64,000 nucleotides of DNA, from the NCBI GenBank assembly GCA_018857735.1, contig JABMCL010000767.1, forward strand, positions 388,501 through 452,500, in the 5' to 3' direction. Below are positions 12,501 to 51,300 of the stretch, piece by piece (the stretch's first letter is position 1; every line of letters starts with the position of its first letter). The position numbers and the translations under genes are program-made. A model generated the notes under the pieces. The model had not been told where the DNA came from, made no database searches, and saw nothing but the letters and a program-made list of their open reading frames with translations. This DNA is from Alviniconcha marisindica (Eukaryota; Mollusca; Gastropoda; Provannidae).

Positions 12501-14765
12501 GACATCACTCACATTTTGGCCTTGCTCATGACATCACTCACACATTTTGGCCTTGTTCATGACATCACTCACACATTTTGGCCTTGTTCACATCACTCAC
12601 ACATTTTGGCCTTGCTCATGACATCACTCACACATTTTGGCCTTGTTCACATCACTCATACATTTTGGCCTTGTTTCCAACATCACTCACACATTTGTGA
12701 ACAAGTCATGATATGATACATGCTTAGAAGACACCATCTTTTAGCAGTTTGTTCTGGTGGAAATTAGTTGATTTTTTTTGGAGTGATTTGCTGGCCTGGT
12801 TCTTCCTGAAAGACATCAGCCAGTGACAAAAAATGGGACAATGCACTCAAAATTTCAACTCAGAATTTTCTTTAATGAAAGAACAAATAATTACTTACAA
12901 AAAAATTACACAGCAAAGATAACTGAGACTAAACTTGTTAAGTGAACATGATGTTTTCCCAGCTGCCCTATCGAAAATCAGTTATGATTAAGAAGAGTGG
13001 TTGTGATGATCATACATGAAAACAACAGAGTATTTTTGTTTGACCTTTTCGTTTACAGTTCTAGCTGTATTTTGAGGAAATAAGGGGAAATGTGTACTTT
13101 AATCACCAATTATTGATAAATTAAAATGTTGGCTTGTGTTCTCTGCAATGACAAAGAGAAAGGGAGTGGTTGATAACAATGCATAAGTGGACAAGTCACA
13201 ACTGACTGGGAAAAAAATCATTTCAAATAATCTGAAAAGTTTAGGAGCAATTTTTTCAGTTGTGAGTGGAAAATGCAGTCAAATGTATTGTCTCGTTTCC
13301 TCATTATGTAAGGTAGGTAATAAAGATGTCGTTGGTATTAATTTAAGTTGCAGTGGACAGGTGTGTAAATGTCTCATTTGGACCTCGCCAAATTTTGAAG
13401 ATTTTGCAAAAATTCATTTTTACCTTTATTCTGTTGTATGTATCTCAAAATTCATTTTTACCTTTAATAATATGGTGCTTACACTCTTTATTCTGATGTA
13501 TGTATCTCAAAATTCATTTTTACCTTTAATAATATGGTGCTTACACTCTTTATTCTGTTGTATGTATCTCAAAATTCATTTTTACCTTTAATAATATGGT
13601 GCTTACACTCTTTATTCTGTTGTATTTCTTTAGACAACAAACAATTCAGCAAAGCAAACATCAAACACATTGAGGATGTACATGTTAGTTTATTATCAAT
13701 TTAATACTTGTAGTGCACTGTATCACCACCTTTTGTCACACTATCGTTGGGGGGGGGGGGGGGGGGGGGGGTAATGAGCTTGTTGATGAATGTGTTGAGC
13801 ATTATCGGTTAGCTTTTGGTTCTTCTGGACTCCAGCGTTTTAGTTCAGATCTTTGAGCATCGCTGTCACACTGCATGTGCTGCTACCTGCGCAGCCGACT
13901 TCCATCTTCTTTTGTCTATCGTTTTGTCAGCACCGATGGTAAACGGACTGAAGATTGGGATACGGTATTCGACATGACGTCGAACCAGTTCGATGTCGGC
14001 GTTGTCTTCGGTGGTGTTCCTGTTTACGGCTTTCAAGTTTCTTTTGACAAAACGAACCAAACTGTTCACCTTCGTGACATGATGACGGATTTGAACACCT
14101 TGCCGGACCTTCACCTTGTATTCAGAGTCACACGGTCAACCAGCACAGCTGTAACTGTGTCTGAACAACCTTGACCTCACAAGGTTGCCGGCAGTGTACG
14201 TCAAGGTAAAGTCAAAGTGACACTACCCTGTTCCGATGATAAAAGGCTGGTATACAGGCTAACAGACATGCCCTGCAACGAGTGTATTCATGAACGCCCG
14301 TCTTGCCATTTGTGTGAATTTTTCGTCGCCTGCATTTGCTGCACACTCCAAAACATAGCGAATACAACAACGATAATATACAGACATTTTTTTTCAATTC
14401 ATACAGCACGTGGCAACGACAAACATTTTGAGTAAAAGCACTCGAAATCGTGCAGTCGCAAGATAATATTGTTCGACTGCACTGATGCCAGATCGGCACC
14501 AGTTTTGAGACCAATGTTTGGGAGAACAAAAAACTTTCGTTAACAGAAACAACTCACCAGCAGCATCCATAACAGCAGCATCTATTTGATCAGTCAACAT
14601 GCACAGAAGTGCGTCGTATTTATCAGCTTTAATATTTTTCACCAAATCTTCATGTGGAATTGCGTCGTCGCTGTCCCAGAAAGTCAATGTACAGTCGTTT
14701 TTCTTTAAAAACTCTGGACCCGGCTTGGGTATCCGCCTAGTGACGTACACCTTGTACTTTCCCAT
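6306..14765 (-). CDS. GRHPR: Glyoxylate/hydroxypyruvate reductase, whole gene, 5 exons
   Basis: Coding exons, in transcript order, are 14765-14558, 12108-11938, 10888-10796, 7664-7445 and 6591-6306. They total 978 nt and 325 aa; human GRHPR has 328. All introns are GT-AG and every phase matches. The family are D-isomer 2-hydroxyacid dehydrogenases that reduce glyoxylate and hydroxypyruvate with NAD(P)H in the cytosol or mitochondria. Visible features are the motif [10 protein letters not shown] in the substrate domain, [10 protein letters not shown] (the Trp that in human GRHPR reaches into the partner active site, here about W139), the dinucleotide-binding GLGRIG at residues 158-163, and catalytic R243 (NSGRGG), E272 (EPEPLP) and H291 (TPHMGS). 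No stop or frameshift interrupts it, so it is probably functional. Introns 3 and 4 are almost pure tandem array. Family assignment is firm; orthology to vertebrate GRHPR is inferred from recalled motif similarity. Confidence 0.93.
6592..6950 (-). repeat. Array of GRHPR intron 4 acceptor units
   Basis: About nine units of ~39 bp. On the minus strand each reads GGTACCTTCCTCTGACCAG or a close variant, i.e. the pyrimidine tract and AG that define exon 5. The unit nearest the exon is the real acceptor. Confidence 0.92.
7090..7444 (-). repeat. Array of GRHPR exon 4 tail plus donor
   Basis: Seven 45-48 bp units after the real donor. On the minus strand each contains AAAACCATGGCTAG then GTAGGTGG; the real exon ends AAAACCTTGGCTAG then GTAGGTGG. 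Similarity extends about 28 bases into the exon. Confidence 0.93.
7445..7664 (-). CDS. GRHPR: GRHPR exon 4
   Basis: Begins within the NAD-binding motif ([16 protein letters not shown]) and encodes residues 158-231 of the Rossmann domain, ending NNKTLAR. The acceptor is TTTCCAG; the donor is GCTAG|GTAGGTGG. Both boundaries are copied into arrays on their intron sides (7665-8290 and 7090-7444). Confidence 0.92.
7665..8290 (-). repeat. Array of GRHPR intron 3 acceptor plus exon 4 head
   Basis: About ten 59-62 bp units. On the minus strand each reads GTTGTTCCCAG then GACTGGGTCATTTTGGCTAT. The real junction reads GTTGTTTCCAG then GCCTGGGGCGTATTGGCTAT. Read in frame, units give [11 protein letters not shown] beside the authentic [11 protein letters not shown]. 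Confidence 0.93.
8440..10795 (-). repeat. Large array of GRHPR exon 3 tail plus donor
   Basis: About 43 units of 54-55 bp. On the minus strand each carries CTCACCAACAAGATCAT, then GGTATCTATG and GTACGTAGG, i.e. the last ~29 bases of exon 3 and its donor. Most units lack one exonic base (54 bp); a minority keep it (55 bp). It fills most of intron 3. Confidence 0.95.
10796..10888 (-). CDS. GRHPR: GRHPR exon 3
   Basis: A short 93-nt exon encoding residues 127-158. It carries [10 protein letters not shown] and ends TNKIIGIYG, the strand that leads into the NAD-binding loop. The intron splits the first Gly codon of the GxGxxG motif. The donor reads G|GTATGTAGG. The last ~29 exon bases and the donor are the template of the 2.3-kb array that follows. 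Confidence 0.9.
10960..11205. repeat. Short-unit array upstream of GRHPR exon 3
   Basis: Units of about 25 bp (AAAACACAGTCATTACACCT) plus shorter relatives. On the minus strand a unit gives TCAGGTGTAATGACTGTG, which weakly resembles the exon 3 acceptor TCAGGTATAGCAGCTGTG. Confidence 0.85.
11206..11937. other. Remainder of GRHPR intron 2
   Basis: Non-tandem. It contains a perfect short palindrome GGGGACTTTAGTCCCC at 11214-11229 and a GC-rich hairpin at about 11542-11575. The open frame across 11247-11663 shows no family motif. Confidence 0.5.
11938..12108 (-). CDS. GRHPR: GRHPR exon 2
   Basis: Encodes residues 70-127, including [16 protein letters not shown] and the [12 protein letters not shown] helix at the domain boundary. 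It is phase 1 at both ends. The acceptor TTTGTGCAG is followed by an imperfect tandem duplicate of the junction on the intron side (see 12101-12225). The donor is GTCAGC. Confidence 0.9.
12101..12225 (-). repeat. Tandem copies of GRHPR exon 2 acceptor junction
   Basis: Two 59-bp units plus a fragment. On the minus strand the copy reads CCAGTTTGTGCAG then GTCTCAGCTGCCG; the real junction reads CCAATTTGTGCAG then GGTCCCAGCTGCAG. Confidence 0.85.
12475..12700. repeat. Minisatellite, ~30 bp unit, GRHPR intron 1
   Basis: Seven to eight units around ACATTTTGGCCTTGTTCATG. It is not related to a splice junction that I can see. Confidence 0.88.
13430..13625. repeat. Minisatellite, 62 bp unit, three copies
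   Basis: Three nearly identical copies containing TCTCAAAATTCATTTTTACC. It lies in GRHPR intron 1. A 23-base poly-G run follows at 13749-13771. Confidence 0.9.
13866..14210 (-). pseudogene. Non-LTR retrotransposon reverse transcriptase fragment
   Basis: On the minus strand, [17 protein letters not shown] and [18 protein letters not shown] resemble the C-terminal reverse transcriptase region of Jockey/CR1-type LINEs, where a helix ending in RRNL is followed by LVRPxLEYASPVW. It is short, lacks the catalytic core and sits in GRHPR intron 1, so it is a dead remnant. Confidence 0.6.
14558..14765 (-). CDS. GRHPR: GRHPR exon 1 (start codon exon)
   Basis: The ATG at 14765-14763 opens [16 protein letters not shown], the typical N-terminus of the family. 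The exon encodes residues 1-69 plus the first base of codon 70. It ends MDAAG at a strong donor, GTGAGT, in phase 1. No upstream in-frame ATG is needed to match the family length. The intron side of this donor is ordinary sequence with no array. Confidence 0.92.
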
Positions 14766-15104
14766 TCTGATTTTAACTGCAAAATGTCAACAGAATTTCA
14801 AGAAGAAAACCTTTCCCGGCTCTAGACACTGACGGTATCCTGTCGATACCAGCTGAAGCGCAAACCACCGCCGTTGAAGTGGAGACTGGCCGCTGGGAGA
14901 TACATGATTGGCCCACAATGAACTGTTCTGACCCTATTTGCATCATTTATTTCTCGCTACGCAAGCCAAGAACTAGGTTTCGTCATGGTGGAAAACGAAA
15001 GTAGGACTTTGCAGTGCCGCAGTATGACTTTGGATTGCAGAGTGTTGACGTAGTCGTTACGAGACTGACTCTGTTGCTGAATCTATCCGATCGCACAATA
15101 AATG

Positions 15105-15570
15105 AACTGGCCTTTCATAATAATAATAAGATATATCTAAGGACGCGCCGGGTCGGAAATTCCAGCCTGCGACATCATAGTTTGTACGCCATTTCATTTT
15201 TAGGTCACAAATACCATCAGAATCATCCAAACAGGGGCATGAAGCGAATAAACCCAAAATCTGCAACAGAAAGCGAGTTGTATCATATATTTGTGTCCGT
15301 TTCAGACGTTTGATCTAGATCTAGATCTGCACGCTTTAAGTGAGTGCTGATCATCATAGTCGGCAACTCAGTCAGTGACTGAAACTGACTGACAATCCGA
15401 TTCGTGACTCGGCCCGTCAGTTATATAGACTGAATCACTTTCAGCTGTTGCAAGATGGTTGGCCTCATTCACTAAATATGACCCAGTTTGACGGTTACTG
15501 ATTTTCGTGGTGATATTTGTGGCTCAAGATGGCGTTTAAAATGTTCCAGGAATTTTCGACTGTAGTCTCA
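15105..15570. repeat. Diverged inverted-repeat (MITE-like) element
   Basis: The left arm near 15150-15235 (GGTCGGAAATTCC ... GGTCACAAATACCATCAGAA) is roughly the reverse complement of the right arm near 15470-15570 (GTGGTGATATTTGTGG ... GGAATTTTCGACTG). The same arm sequences occur, better preserved, in the fold-back element at 49546-50245. This suggests one non-autonomous DNA-element family. Confidence 0.45.
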
Positions 15571-16082
15571 CTCTAAATCAGTCCTTGGATAATATTTTCT
15601 CAGTCAGTTCAAACTCCGGTCGGGCCGACGCCATACTGACTGAGCGTGCCACTGAGGTAGAATGTTGCCAATTGCCAGGTAGAATGTGTACAAAAAAATC
15701 TTTTATCCCAAGTGCTAGTGTTTCTGTTCTAAATTCTAGTGCTACCCGACTACGCCGTTAGCACTCTGGGTCAAGTTTCAAGGCTCAGCCGTTAGTGCTT
15801 CAGTTACTGATCTGTTGATCTGATGGATGTTTAAGTTACTCTTTTACTTTTAGCTCACTGGCGGCAAAATAGCCCAGTGCATGTGCGGCTTCAGGTTCAG
15901 TTATGATATATGTCAGCATAACCGTCTTAATTCTGAGTTAACTAGTAATAATAAGCGGAACTGAGTAAGTGAATGCAAGTTCAGTAAGACATTACAGTGA
16001 CATTGACATTGTGATCATATAGAAACAGCTTCATACAAGCTCATTATAAATACATCATATACATAAAATCAACATCAAATTA

Positions 16083-16086
<4 letters not shown>

Positions 16087-16132
<46 letters not shown>
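16087..16132. repeat. (CA)n microsatellite
   Basis: About 23 CA units ending 11 bases before the first ATG of the WD40 gene. Confidence 0.95.
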
Positions 16133-16134
<2 letters not shown>

Positions 16135-16143
16135 TTTGAAACA

Positions 16144-44618
<28,475 letters not shown>

Positions 44619-44644
44619 ATGTGCGTGCGTGCGTCTAAAGGTTG

Positions 44645-44945
44645 TTGAGAGAACCTGTGTGAATGTAACTGTAACAGGCTGTCACAGCGAACGTGTCTTG
44701 TTGAGTGATAATTAGTCTTGTGACTGTTACTGTAACAACTTAGCATCCGAGGACATTAAGCCAAAACAGAACGAACGTACTGTAACAGGCTGTCACAGCG
44801 AACGTGTCTTGTTGAGTGATAATTAGTCTTGTGACTGTTACTGTAACAACTTAGCATCCGAGGACATTAAGCCAAAACAGAACGAACGTACTGTAACAGG
44901 CTGTCACAGCGAACGTGTCTTGTTGAGTGATAATTAGTCTTGCTG
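44645..44945. repeat. Tandem repeat, 111 bp unit, after the stop codon
   Basis: About 2.7 nearly identical copies (AGGCTGTCACAGCGAACGTG ... GAACGAACGTACTG), starting roughly 30 bases after the WD40 stop, so probably in the 3' untranslated region. Confidence 0.93.
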
Positions 44946-45004
44946 CCTGCAGCTGTGTACGCAGTGTTCTTTGGATCGACGTGGGCACTTCCTGGGTCAT
45001 AAAG

Positions 45005-45240
45005 GTGCCGAGAGTTGACTACTGACAGGGTCATAAAAGTGGTGTTGACTACAGACGTGGGTACTGACTAGGTCTTAAAAGTGCCTGTTGTTGACTGTTG
45101 ACTGAGTCATAAACGTGCCTTGTGTTGACTGCTGACTGGATCATAAAGGTGCCCAGTGTTGACTGCTGACTGGGTCATAAAGGTGCCCAGTGTTGACTGC
45201 TGACTGGGTCATAAAGGTGCCCAATGTTGACTGCTGACGT
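45005..45240. repeat. Minisatellite, ~33 bp unit
   Basis: About six units of GACTGGGTCATAAAGGTGCC then CAGTGTTGACTGCT. Confidence 0.9.
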
Positions 45241-45254
45241 GGGTACTACTTAGT

Positions 45255-46498
45255 CTCTGGATGGACAGAAGGTGTAACTTGTTGCTACTGCAGCAGACTC
45301 TGGATGGACAGAAGGTGTAACTTGTTGCTACTGCAGCAGTCTCTGGATGGACAGAAGGTGTAACTTGTTGCTACTGCTGTATTCTGTGGATGGACAGGTG
45401 TAACTTGTTGCTACTGCTGCAGTCTCTGGATGGACAGAAGGTGTAACTTGTTGCTACTGCAGCAGTCTCTGGATGGACAGAAGGTGTAACTTGTTGTTAC
45501 TGCTGTAGTCTGTGGATGGACAGTGTAACTTGTTGCTACTGCTGTAGTCTGTGGATGGACAAAGGTGTAACTTGTTGCTACTGCTGTAGTCTGTGGATGG
45601 ACAGAAGGTGTGAGTTGTTGCTACTGCTGTAGTCTGTGGATGGACAGAAGGTGTAACTTGTTGCTACAGCTGTAGTCTGTGGATGGACAGAAGGTGTAAC
45701 TTGTTGCTACTGCTGTAGTCTGTGGATGGACAGGTGTAACTTGTTGCTACAGCTGTAGTCTGTGGATGGACAGGTGTAACTTGTTGCTACTGCTGTATTC
45801 TGTGGATGGACAGGTGTAACTTGTTGCTACTGCTGCAGTCTCTGGATGGACAGAAGGTGTAACTTGTTGCTACTGCAGCAGTCTCTGGACGGACAGAAGG
45901 TGTAACTTGTTGTTACTGCTGTAGTCTGTGGATGGACAGGTGTAACTTGTTGCTACTGCTGTAGTCTGTGGATGGACAGAAGGTGTAACTTGTTGCTACT
46001 GCTGTAGTCTGTGGATGGACAGAAGGTGTGAGTTGTTGCTACTGCTGTAGTCTGTGGATGGACAGAAGGTGTGAGTTGTTGCTACTGCTGTAGTCTATGG
46101 ATGGACAGAAGGTGTAACTTGTTGCTACTGCTGTAGTCTGTGGATGGACAGGTGTAACTTGTTGCTACTGCTGTAGTCTGTGGATGGACAGGTGTAACTT
46201 GTTGCTACTGCTGTAGTCTGTGGATGGACAGAAAGTGTAACTTGTTGCTACTGCTGTAGTCTGTGGATGGACAGATGTAACGTGTTGCTACTTCTGTAGT
46301 CTGTGGATAGACAGGTGTTGATGTAACTTGTTGCTACTGCTGTAGTCTGTGGATGGACAGAAGGTGTAACTTGTTACTGCTGTAATCTGTGGATGGACAG
46401 GTGTAACTTGTTGCTACTACTGTAGTCTGTGGATGGACAGGTGTAACTTGTTGCTACTACTGTAGTCTGTGGATGGACAGGTGTAACTTGTTGCTACT
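45255..46498. repeat. Minisatellite, 37-43 bp unit, left half
   Basis: About 30 units of CTGTAGTCTGTGGATGGACA then GAAGGTGTAACTTGTTGCTA. The array is cut at 46498 by a DNA transposon and resumes at 51328. Confidence 0.95.
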
Positions 46499-46567
46499 GA
46501 GTTGTTCTCCAGAATTGGTGACCAGATTGTTGCAATCAGGTCAAAAATAAAAATGGGTTCTAACCAT

Positions 46568-48304
46568 TTATGTTATGCTTTTTAGAAACGTCTTCAAGGA
46601 GGAGAACATCTTGTGCTGCCATTCTGCGGTGCCGAGATGGTAGGCAAAAGTAACAAGGTCTTCTTCCAGCTCGGTGAGCAACTGGTCAAATGGCCCCGTT
46701 TTGGAAGTCGGCATCCTCTTGCTGGTTTTCTTTGCAACGCCAGCTCTGTCGTGGATCTCCTGTTGCACGATGGGCCATGTCTTCCATGTGACCAAGGTGT
46801 GACTGGATTCGTCCAAAACAGGTTGGAGTTTGGTGCGAACGGCTTCAACACCCTAGTTGCTGCATTTCCTGTCCAGGAAGATCTTCCGGTGGTGGACTTG
46901 GCCCTGCTCCTTTGGGCACAGACTGGCATTACGGAGCTCGTCCTGGTTTGGCGGTACGAGCTCACGATGTCCCTTGCTGCATCAGGAAGTTGTTGATGGC
47001 TTCTTGTTTCAGAGACACATTAGCACAATACTCGCAGCAGCAAGTATTGATTTTCATATGCTCGACAGTCTTCGTCATTTTCGGCCGCAATTTGGCAAAC
47101 CGCGAGAAAGAAATTGCGGTGTCTGCTGTTTCCTGAAATACTTGCTGGGCTGCCTTTAAAGTGATCTCCATGACCCGCTTCGGTTCCTGAGTTTTCAGGC
47201 TGACAGAAGCGAAAGATGGGTCGGTTCTCGAGACATCCCCACGGTTGAAGAAGTCTGTTGCCTTCTGCACCCTTTCTGTTGACAGCGCGTTGGAGGGACG
47301 TCTGCGGTCACAAAGCTGGGAGCGGCACTTCTTCATGAAGCTGATGCCGTACTTCTGTCTCAAGCACTTGACGCTCTGCTGCCCCGGACTTGCTGTTGTA
47401 AAGCAGAATACGGCCAAGCGTTGCTCTTCTCGTAACATGCTGCTTTAGCTTCCACTTCCTCAACTCTTGGTATCGTTTTCCAGCTTCTTCCTCAAGAGCT
47501 GTAACATGCTGCTTTAGCTTCCACTTCCTCAACTCTTGGTATCGTTTTCCAGCTTCTTCCTCAAGAGCTGCTGCGTAGTCCAGTTCTTTTCCTGATGTGG
47601 GAGGACGAATGCTTCCGTCTGCTAGCGCCCTTCTCTCGCGGGGAGACTTCGTGTCCAGCAACCGGTCGGTCACAACCGCAAGCTTCGCCGGATTCTCGGG
47701 CAGGTTTTCTCTGGCCTTTCTCACTGCCCGAGACAGACACGAGGGTGTGAAGGCTGGAGTGCTGCTGGTTGTTTGGTCTCCAGCTTCAGATGGTGGCACC
47801 GTAATGCCGACTCGTTCCTTTTCATCGCTCCTTTTGTCGCGACGTTTCTGGTTTTGCCAGACCTTTTTTGGACTAGGCAGACTTGCTCTGTATCTACGTG
47901 CTGGCGCAGTCGATCTCTTTCCCTCTTCTCCTTGATTTGCGCTCTTGTTTGGGGTTTTTTCCATTTCTTTTCCACTTTGCTAGCATTTCCTGTTGTAGCC
48001 GCCATTCCGGGACTGGTTTCCGTGTCTTAATCTTGGCTTCTGCTTTCTGGTCAGGTGTCCGGTTTGCTCTTGTAGCGTGAAACCTTTTGCTTTCCTTTTC
48101 ACGGTACAGCTGAACGGGATCTTCTTTGATACGATCCCTATGCTCTCGTTTTCGCCTAGCCCCAGAAGAAACTCCAAGAGGTTCAGAAGATGAAGAAGCT
48201 GATACATGTGGGGCTGCCTCTTTCCCTGCTTCGGCTGACCTCTGCCTGGTGCTAGCAAGTCTAAAAGAAGCTCTGACTGATGCCAGCCCGCGTCTGTCTG
48301 ACAA
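46568..48304 (-). pseudogene. Decayed transposase-like gene of the 4.8-kb element
   Basis: Read from 48304 downwards, the pieces are a basic region (RRKREHRDRIKEDPVQLYRE), KARENLPENPAKLAVVTDRL, DFFNRGDVSRTDP, ISFSRFAKLRP, the cysteine cluster CCCEYCANVSLK, FLDRKCS and WQHKMFSSLK. These match, in order, conserved blocks of a large group of uncharacterised transposon-borne invertebrate proteins as I remember them. The pieces lie in different frames, with at least three breaks (near 47950, 47400 and 46960). A 69-bp segment (ALEEEAGKRYQELRKWKLKQ region) is tandemly doubled at about 47440-47580. The catalytic part expected after FSSLK is absent, because the element's terminal region follows. It is therefore not functional. 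Confidence 0.7.
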
Positions 48305-48560
48305 TCACACACAAGTGCATAGGAAGCATTAGAAAATATAATGGAAAAAAAAATATATATATAAAAATCACACACACACACGTACATAGGAAGCATTAAA
48401 AATAGAATGGAAAAAAATAAAACACACACACACGTGCATAGGAACATTAAAAATAGAATGGAAAAAAATAAAACACACACACACGTGCATAGGAAGCATT
48501 AAAAATAGAATGGATTTTTTTTTAAATCACACACACACATGCATAGGAAGCATTAAAAAT
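48305..48560. repeat. Short array with CA and GGAAGCATT
   Basis: Five or six ~50-bp units: CA run, TGCATAGGAAGCATT, AAAATAGAATGGAAAAAAA. It lies inside the transposon, upstream of its reading frame. Confidence 0.88.
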
Positions 48561-48599
48561 AGAATGGAGAAGAAAAAAATCAGACGCAAATTTATGAAA

Positions 48600-49545
48600 G
48601 TCTAGGATACACCAGAATAAATAAATGACTAGACTTTATTTCACGAGGGTAGTGGAGTAGACACAAGGTCTTTTTACATCCGGCCCTTCACCCATGAGGG
48701 ACAAATTTTATTAATACTACACATACACATCAGATTCACCAAAACTTAGGCATACATCAAAACTGTACAGGATATAAGTTTGGGGTGAAGAAGGAGGGGG
48801 GGAGGAGAGGGGGGGGGGCTTTTAACATGTCTAACAACTAGGTTTTGCTAATCTACTATAGTACTAATGAGTACAACTTAAAAAAAATTACGAGCGAAAG
48901 AGAGAGAGAGGGAACTGAATACACAGAATATATATATATAGCTCTAGCTTTTTGTACTTTATATTTATATATTTATATATATATTTATCAGTACAAAAAG
49001 CTAGAGTGAGCACTGTATACATTGACACAGATTTGAGACTAGTGACAGTCTGGAAATAACCTGAGTATTGATATCACTTTCATTTGTATTATTGTAAGTG
49101 AACAGAAAACAGAAAAAAAAAAAAAAAACCACAGCATCAAGTACACAATTACATACATGTACTGATGCAACCAATTATCACAGCAATGAAAATTTGATCA
49201 ATGTGTTAAATGTGCAAAGAACACTTATCATGAAACAGGACATGCATTACGTGTTGCCTGTAATGCACAGGACGCAGATTCCGCTTTGAGACGATCTGAT
49301 TTACTAGACACAACACAATACAATCAACACTGACAACGGCATCATTAACTACACAATCAGGCGTAGCCACTGTCCACAGCAATGAAAATCTAATTAATGC
49401 GTTAAATGTGCAAAGACGCAGCGCGGCGTGGCCGTTCGTACATGCCACACCAAATCTGACAGATCAGCAACGTTCATGTAACGTTCATGTAACACACGGT
49501 ACGTTTTCCCAAATTAGTTCAAGACAAGCTGTGTAGTAGATCGAT
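48600..49545. other. Transposon 5' region, mixed repeats
   Basis: Holds a dispersed piece (TTTATTTCACGAGGGTAGTG ... TTTTTACATCCGGCCC) also seen near 38360-38455. It also has a long hairpin at 48939-49008 and a duplicated segment (AATGAAAATTTGATCAATG / AATGAAAATCTAATTAATG at about 49185 and 49381). No intact reading frame. Confidence 0.5.
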
Positions 49546-50245
49546 ATGGCCAAATTTGGGTAAAATCCAAGGAGACGGTCGGAAATTCCTAGACAATTTT
49601 AAAAGTTATTTTGGGTCACAAATATTATCATAATCATTAAATGAGATCCATATAATAATAATAATAATAAAGAGGATTTCTAGAGCGCCCATCTACCACA
49701 CTAGGTGGCAGCACAGGGCGCTTTACAACAACACTAACCACACACACACACACACAGTGTCGGACGTAATCTGCCGATTACAGCCAAAATCCTCAACAAA
49801 AGGTGAGTTTTTGTCTTTTTGTCTTTGACTGTCAGTTCGAGTCGGCTCATGTTGCCCTTTGACCTAGTTTCCCAGTAACAATGTGAACACTTCCTTATGC
49901 CGATTTTGGCAAGACAATCGTACTCACGACTGAATGTTCTCAGATTGCAATTTTTTCCCCGTCATTTTCCGCGGTTTTGAATTGCCGTAGCTTGTTTAAC
50001 GTGGCCGCTTACCTAGCGGCACTTCGTCGGCTTCGTTCGCCATTTGCAATCCGTGACGCCGACTCGAAACAATCAAAGACAAAAATGTATGAAAAAAATC
50101 ACCTTTTGTTGCGGATTCCGGCTGTAATCGGTAGATATGGACCTCATTTAATGATTGTGATGATATTTGTGACCCAAAATAACTTTTAAAACGGTCCAGG
50201 ACTTTCCAACCGTCTCCTTGGATTTTACTTTTAGCCAAATTTGCT
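49546..50245. mobile_element. Nested fold-back (MITE-like) element
   Basis: Left arm about 49546-49850 and right arm about 50035-50245 are long inverted repeats (CCAAGGAGACGG, TTATTTTGGGTCACAAATA, GGCTGTAATCGG in one or the other orientation). The left arm is interrupted at about 49650-49755 by an (AAT)n- and CA-flanked insert with TTTCTAGAGCGCCC and GGGCGCTTTACAACA, itself retroposon-like. No protein. Confidence 0.72.
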
Positions 50246-51300
50246 TTTTATTGGTGCTAAAGTATAACAACACTTGACAAATCCCAGATATAATCTTTTT
50301 TTTATTTTTATAAACAGGCTTTGCATGTACCGTGTTTTACATGTGATGCCATAAAAACCAAGTTGGAGAATGGTAATTTCCACTTTGGTAAGGTGCTTCC
50401 CGATCGAATATTACAACATTCCTTCATCAAAATATCAAGAATAGACTTTAAAAAGATCGTAGAATTGTATTTTACTCACCTTAATTGTCGATGGTTGGCA
50501 GTGTGGTCGACATCGGACGGATACTGATGGTGCTGACAGTTGCTCAGTTCTGTCCCGTGCACACATAGCCAAGTGCGACACGTCACCGTTTATTGCGTTT
50601 TTACCTCACTTCCAGTTGGAGATTCCGTGTAAAACGTCACCGATTGGTGTGTTGCTATGTTTAGTTTAATCTGGGGTTTTCCGTTTGTTCGCGATGCCGT
50701 TTGATCTCGTTGATTTTGAAAACTGAAAATCGGCCGTCCCGTATGTTACAAATGTGACACCGTCCAAAATAAATGCTTTAGTTCAGTAGATTCAAGATTA
50801 GTTCAGATAGCTACCAATTATTTGAAAACAACGTGGAACCTGAATTAAGGAAAAGCCTTGCTGATGATGTAGACGATGTTCTAATAAAAATAAAATGAGG
50901 AAAAAGATGCACAGGAAATGTGACATCACACGTACGCACGGGACGGGTATGTTTACAGTGGCATCGTGAGGTAACAATAAAATATAAACACAAACAGTAG
51001 TGAAAAAAAAAATCTTTACTGATACAATCTCAACAACATCAAAAGAAGTGTAATTATCTGTGGTTGGTTTTCTGTTAGATTTAAAGCTTCAGAGATGGTG
51101 GGTGCATCAGTGCAAATTTATGGCCGCCATTTTGATGTCAGTTTTTTCTTTATTTAATTTTTTAGGGGGAATCTAGATAGTTAATCCATTTGGTTCTGAT
51201 ACTGCTGTTTCGTATGAATATACCAAATAGGTATATAATAAAATGTTTTTACTAGAAGTGTTTAAGGATTTTTCTGAATTAAAAATGAGGCCCAACCCAG
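50246..51300. other. Transposon right-end region
   Basis: Non-tandem AT-rich sequence up to the right terminal repeat. It has short open frames only. Confidence 0.5.

Larger units (their letters stand above)
14766..16143. promoter_or_regulatory. Head-to-head promoter region of GRHPR and WD40 gene
   Basis: The two start codons are 1,378 bases apart and the genes diverge, so the promoters must lie here or overlap. The sequence is mostly non-tandem and ends in a (CA)n run at about 16087-16132. It also contains a diverged inverted-repeat element (about 15105-15570). At 16180-16190 the WD40 gene has AACATGGCAGC, one base from the YY1-type AAnATGGCGGC that often overlaps start codons of TATA-less genes. 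No TATA box is convincing. Confidence 0.55.
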
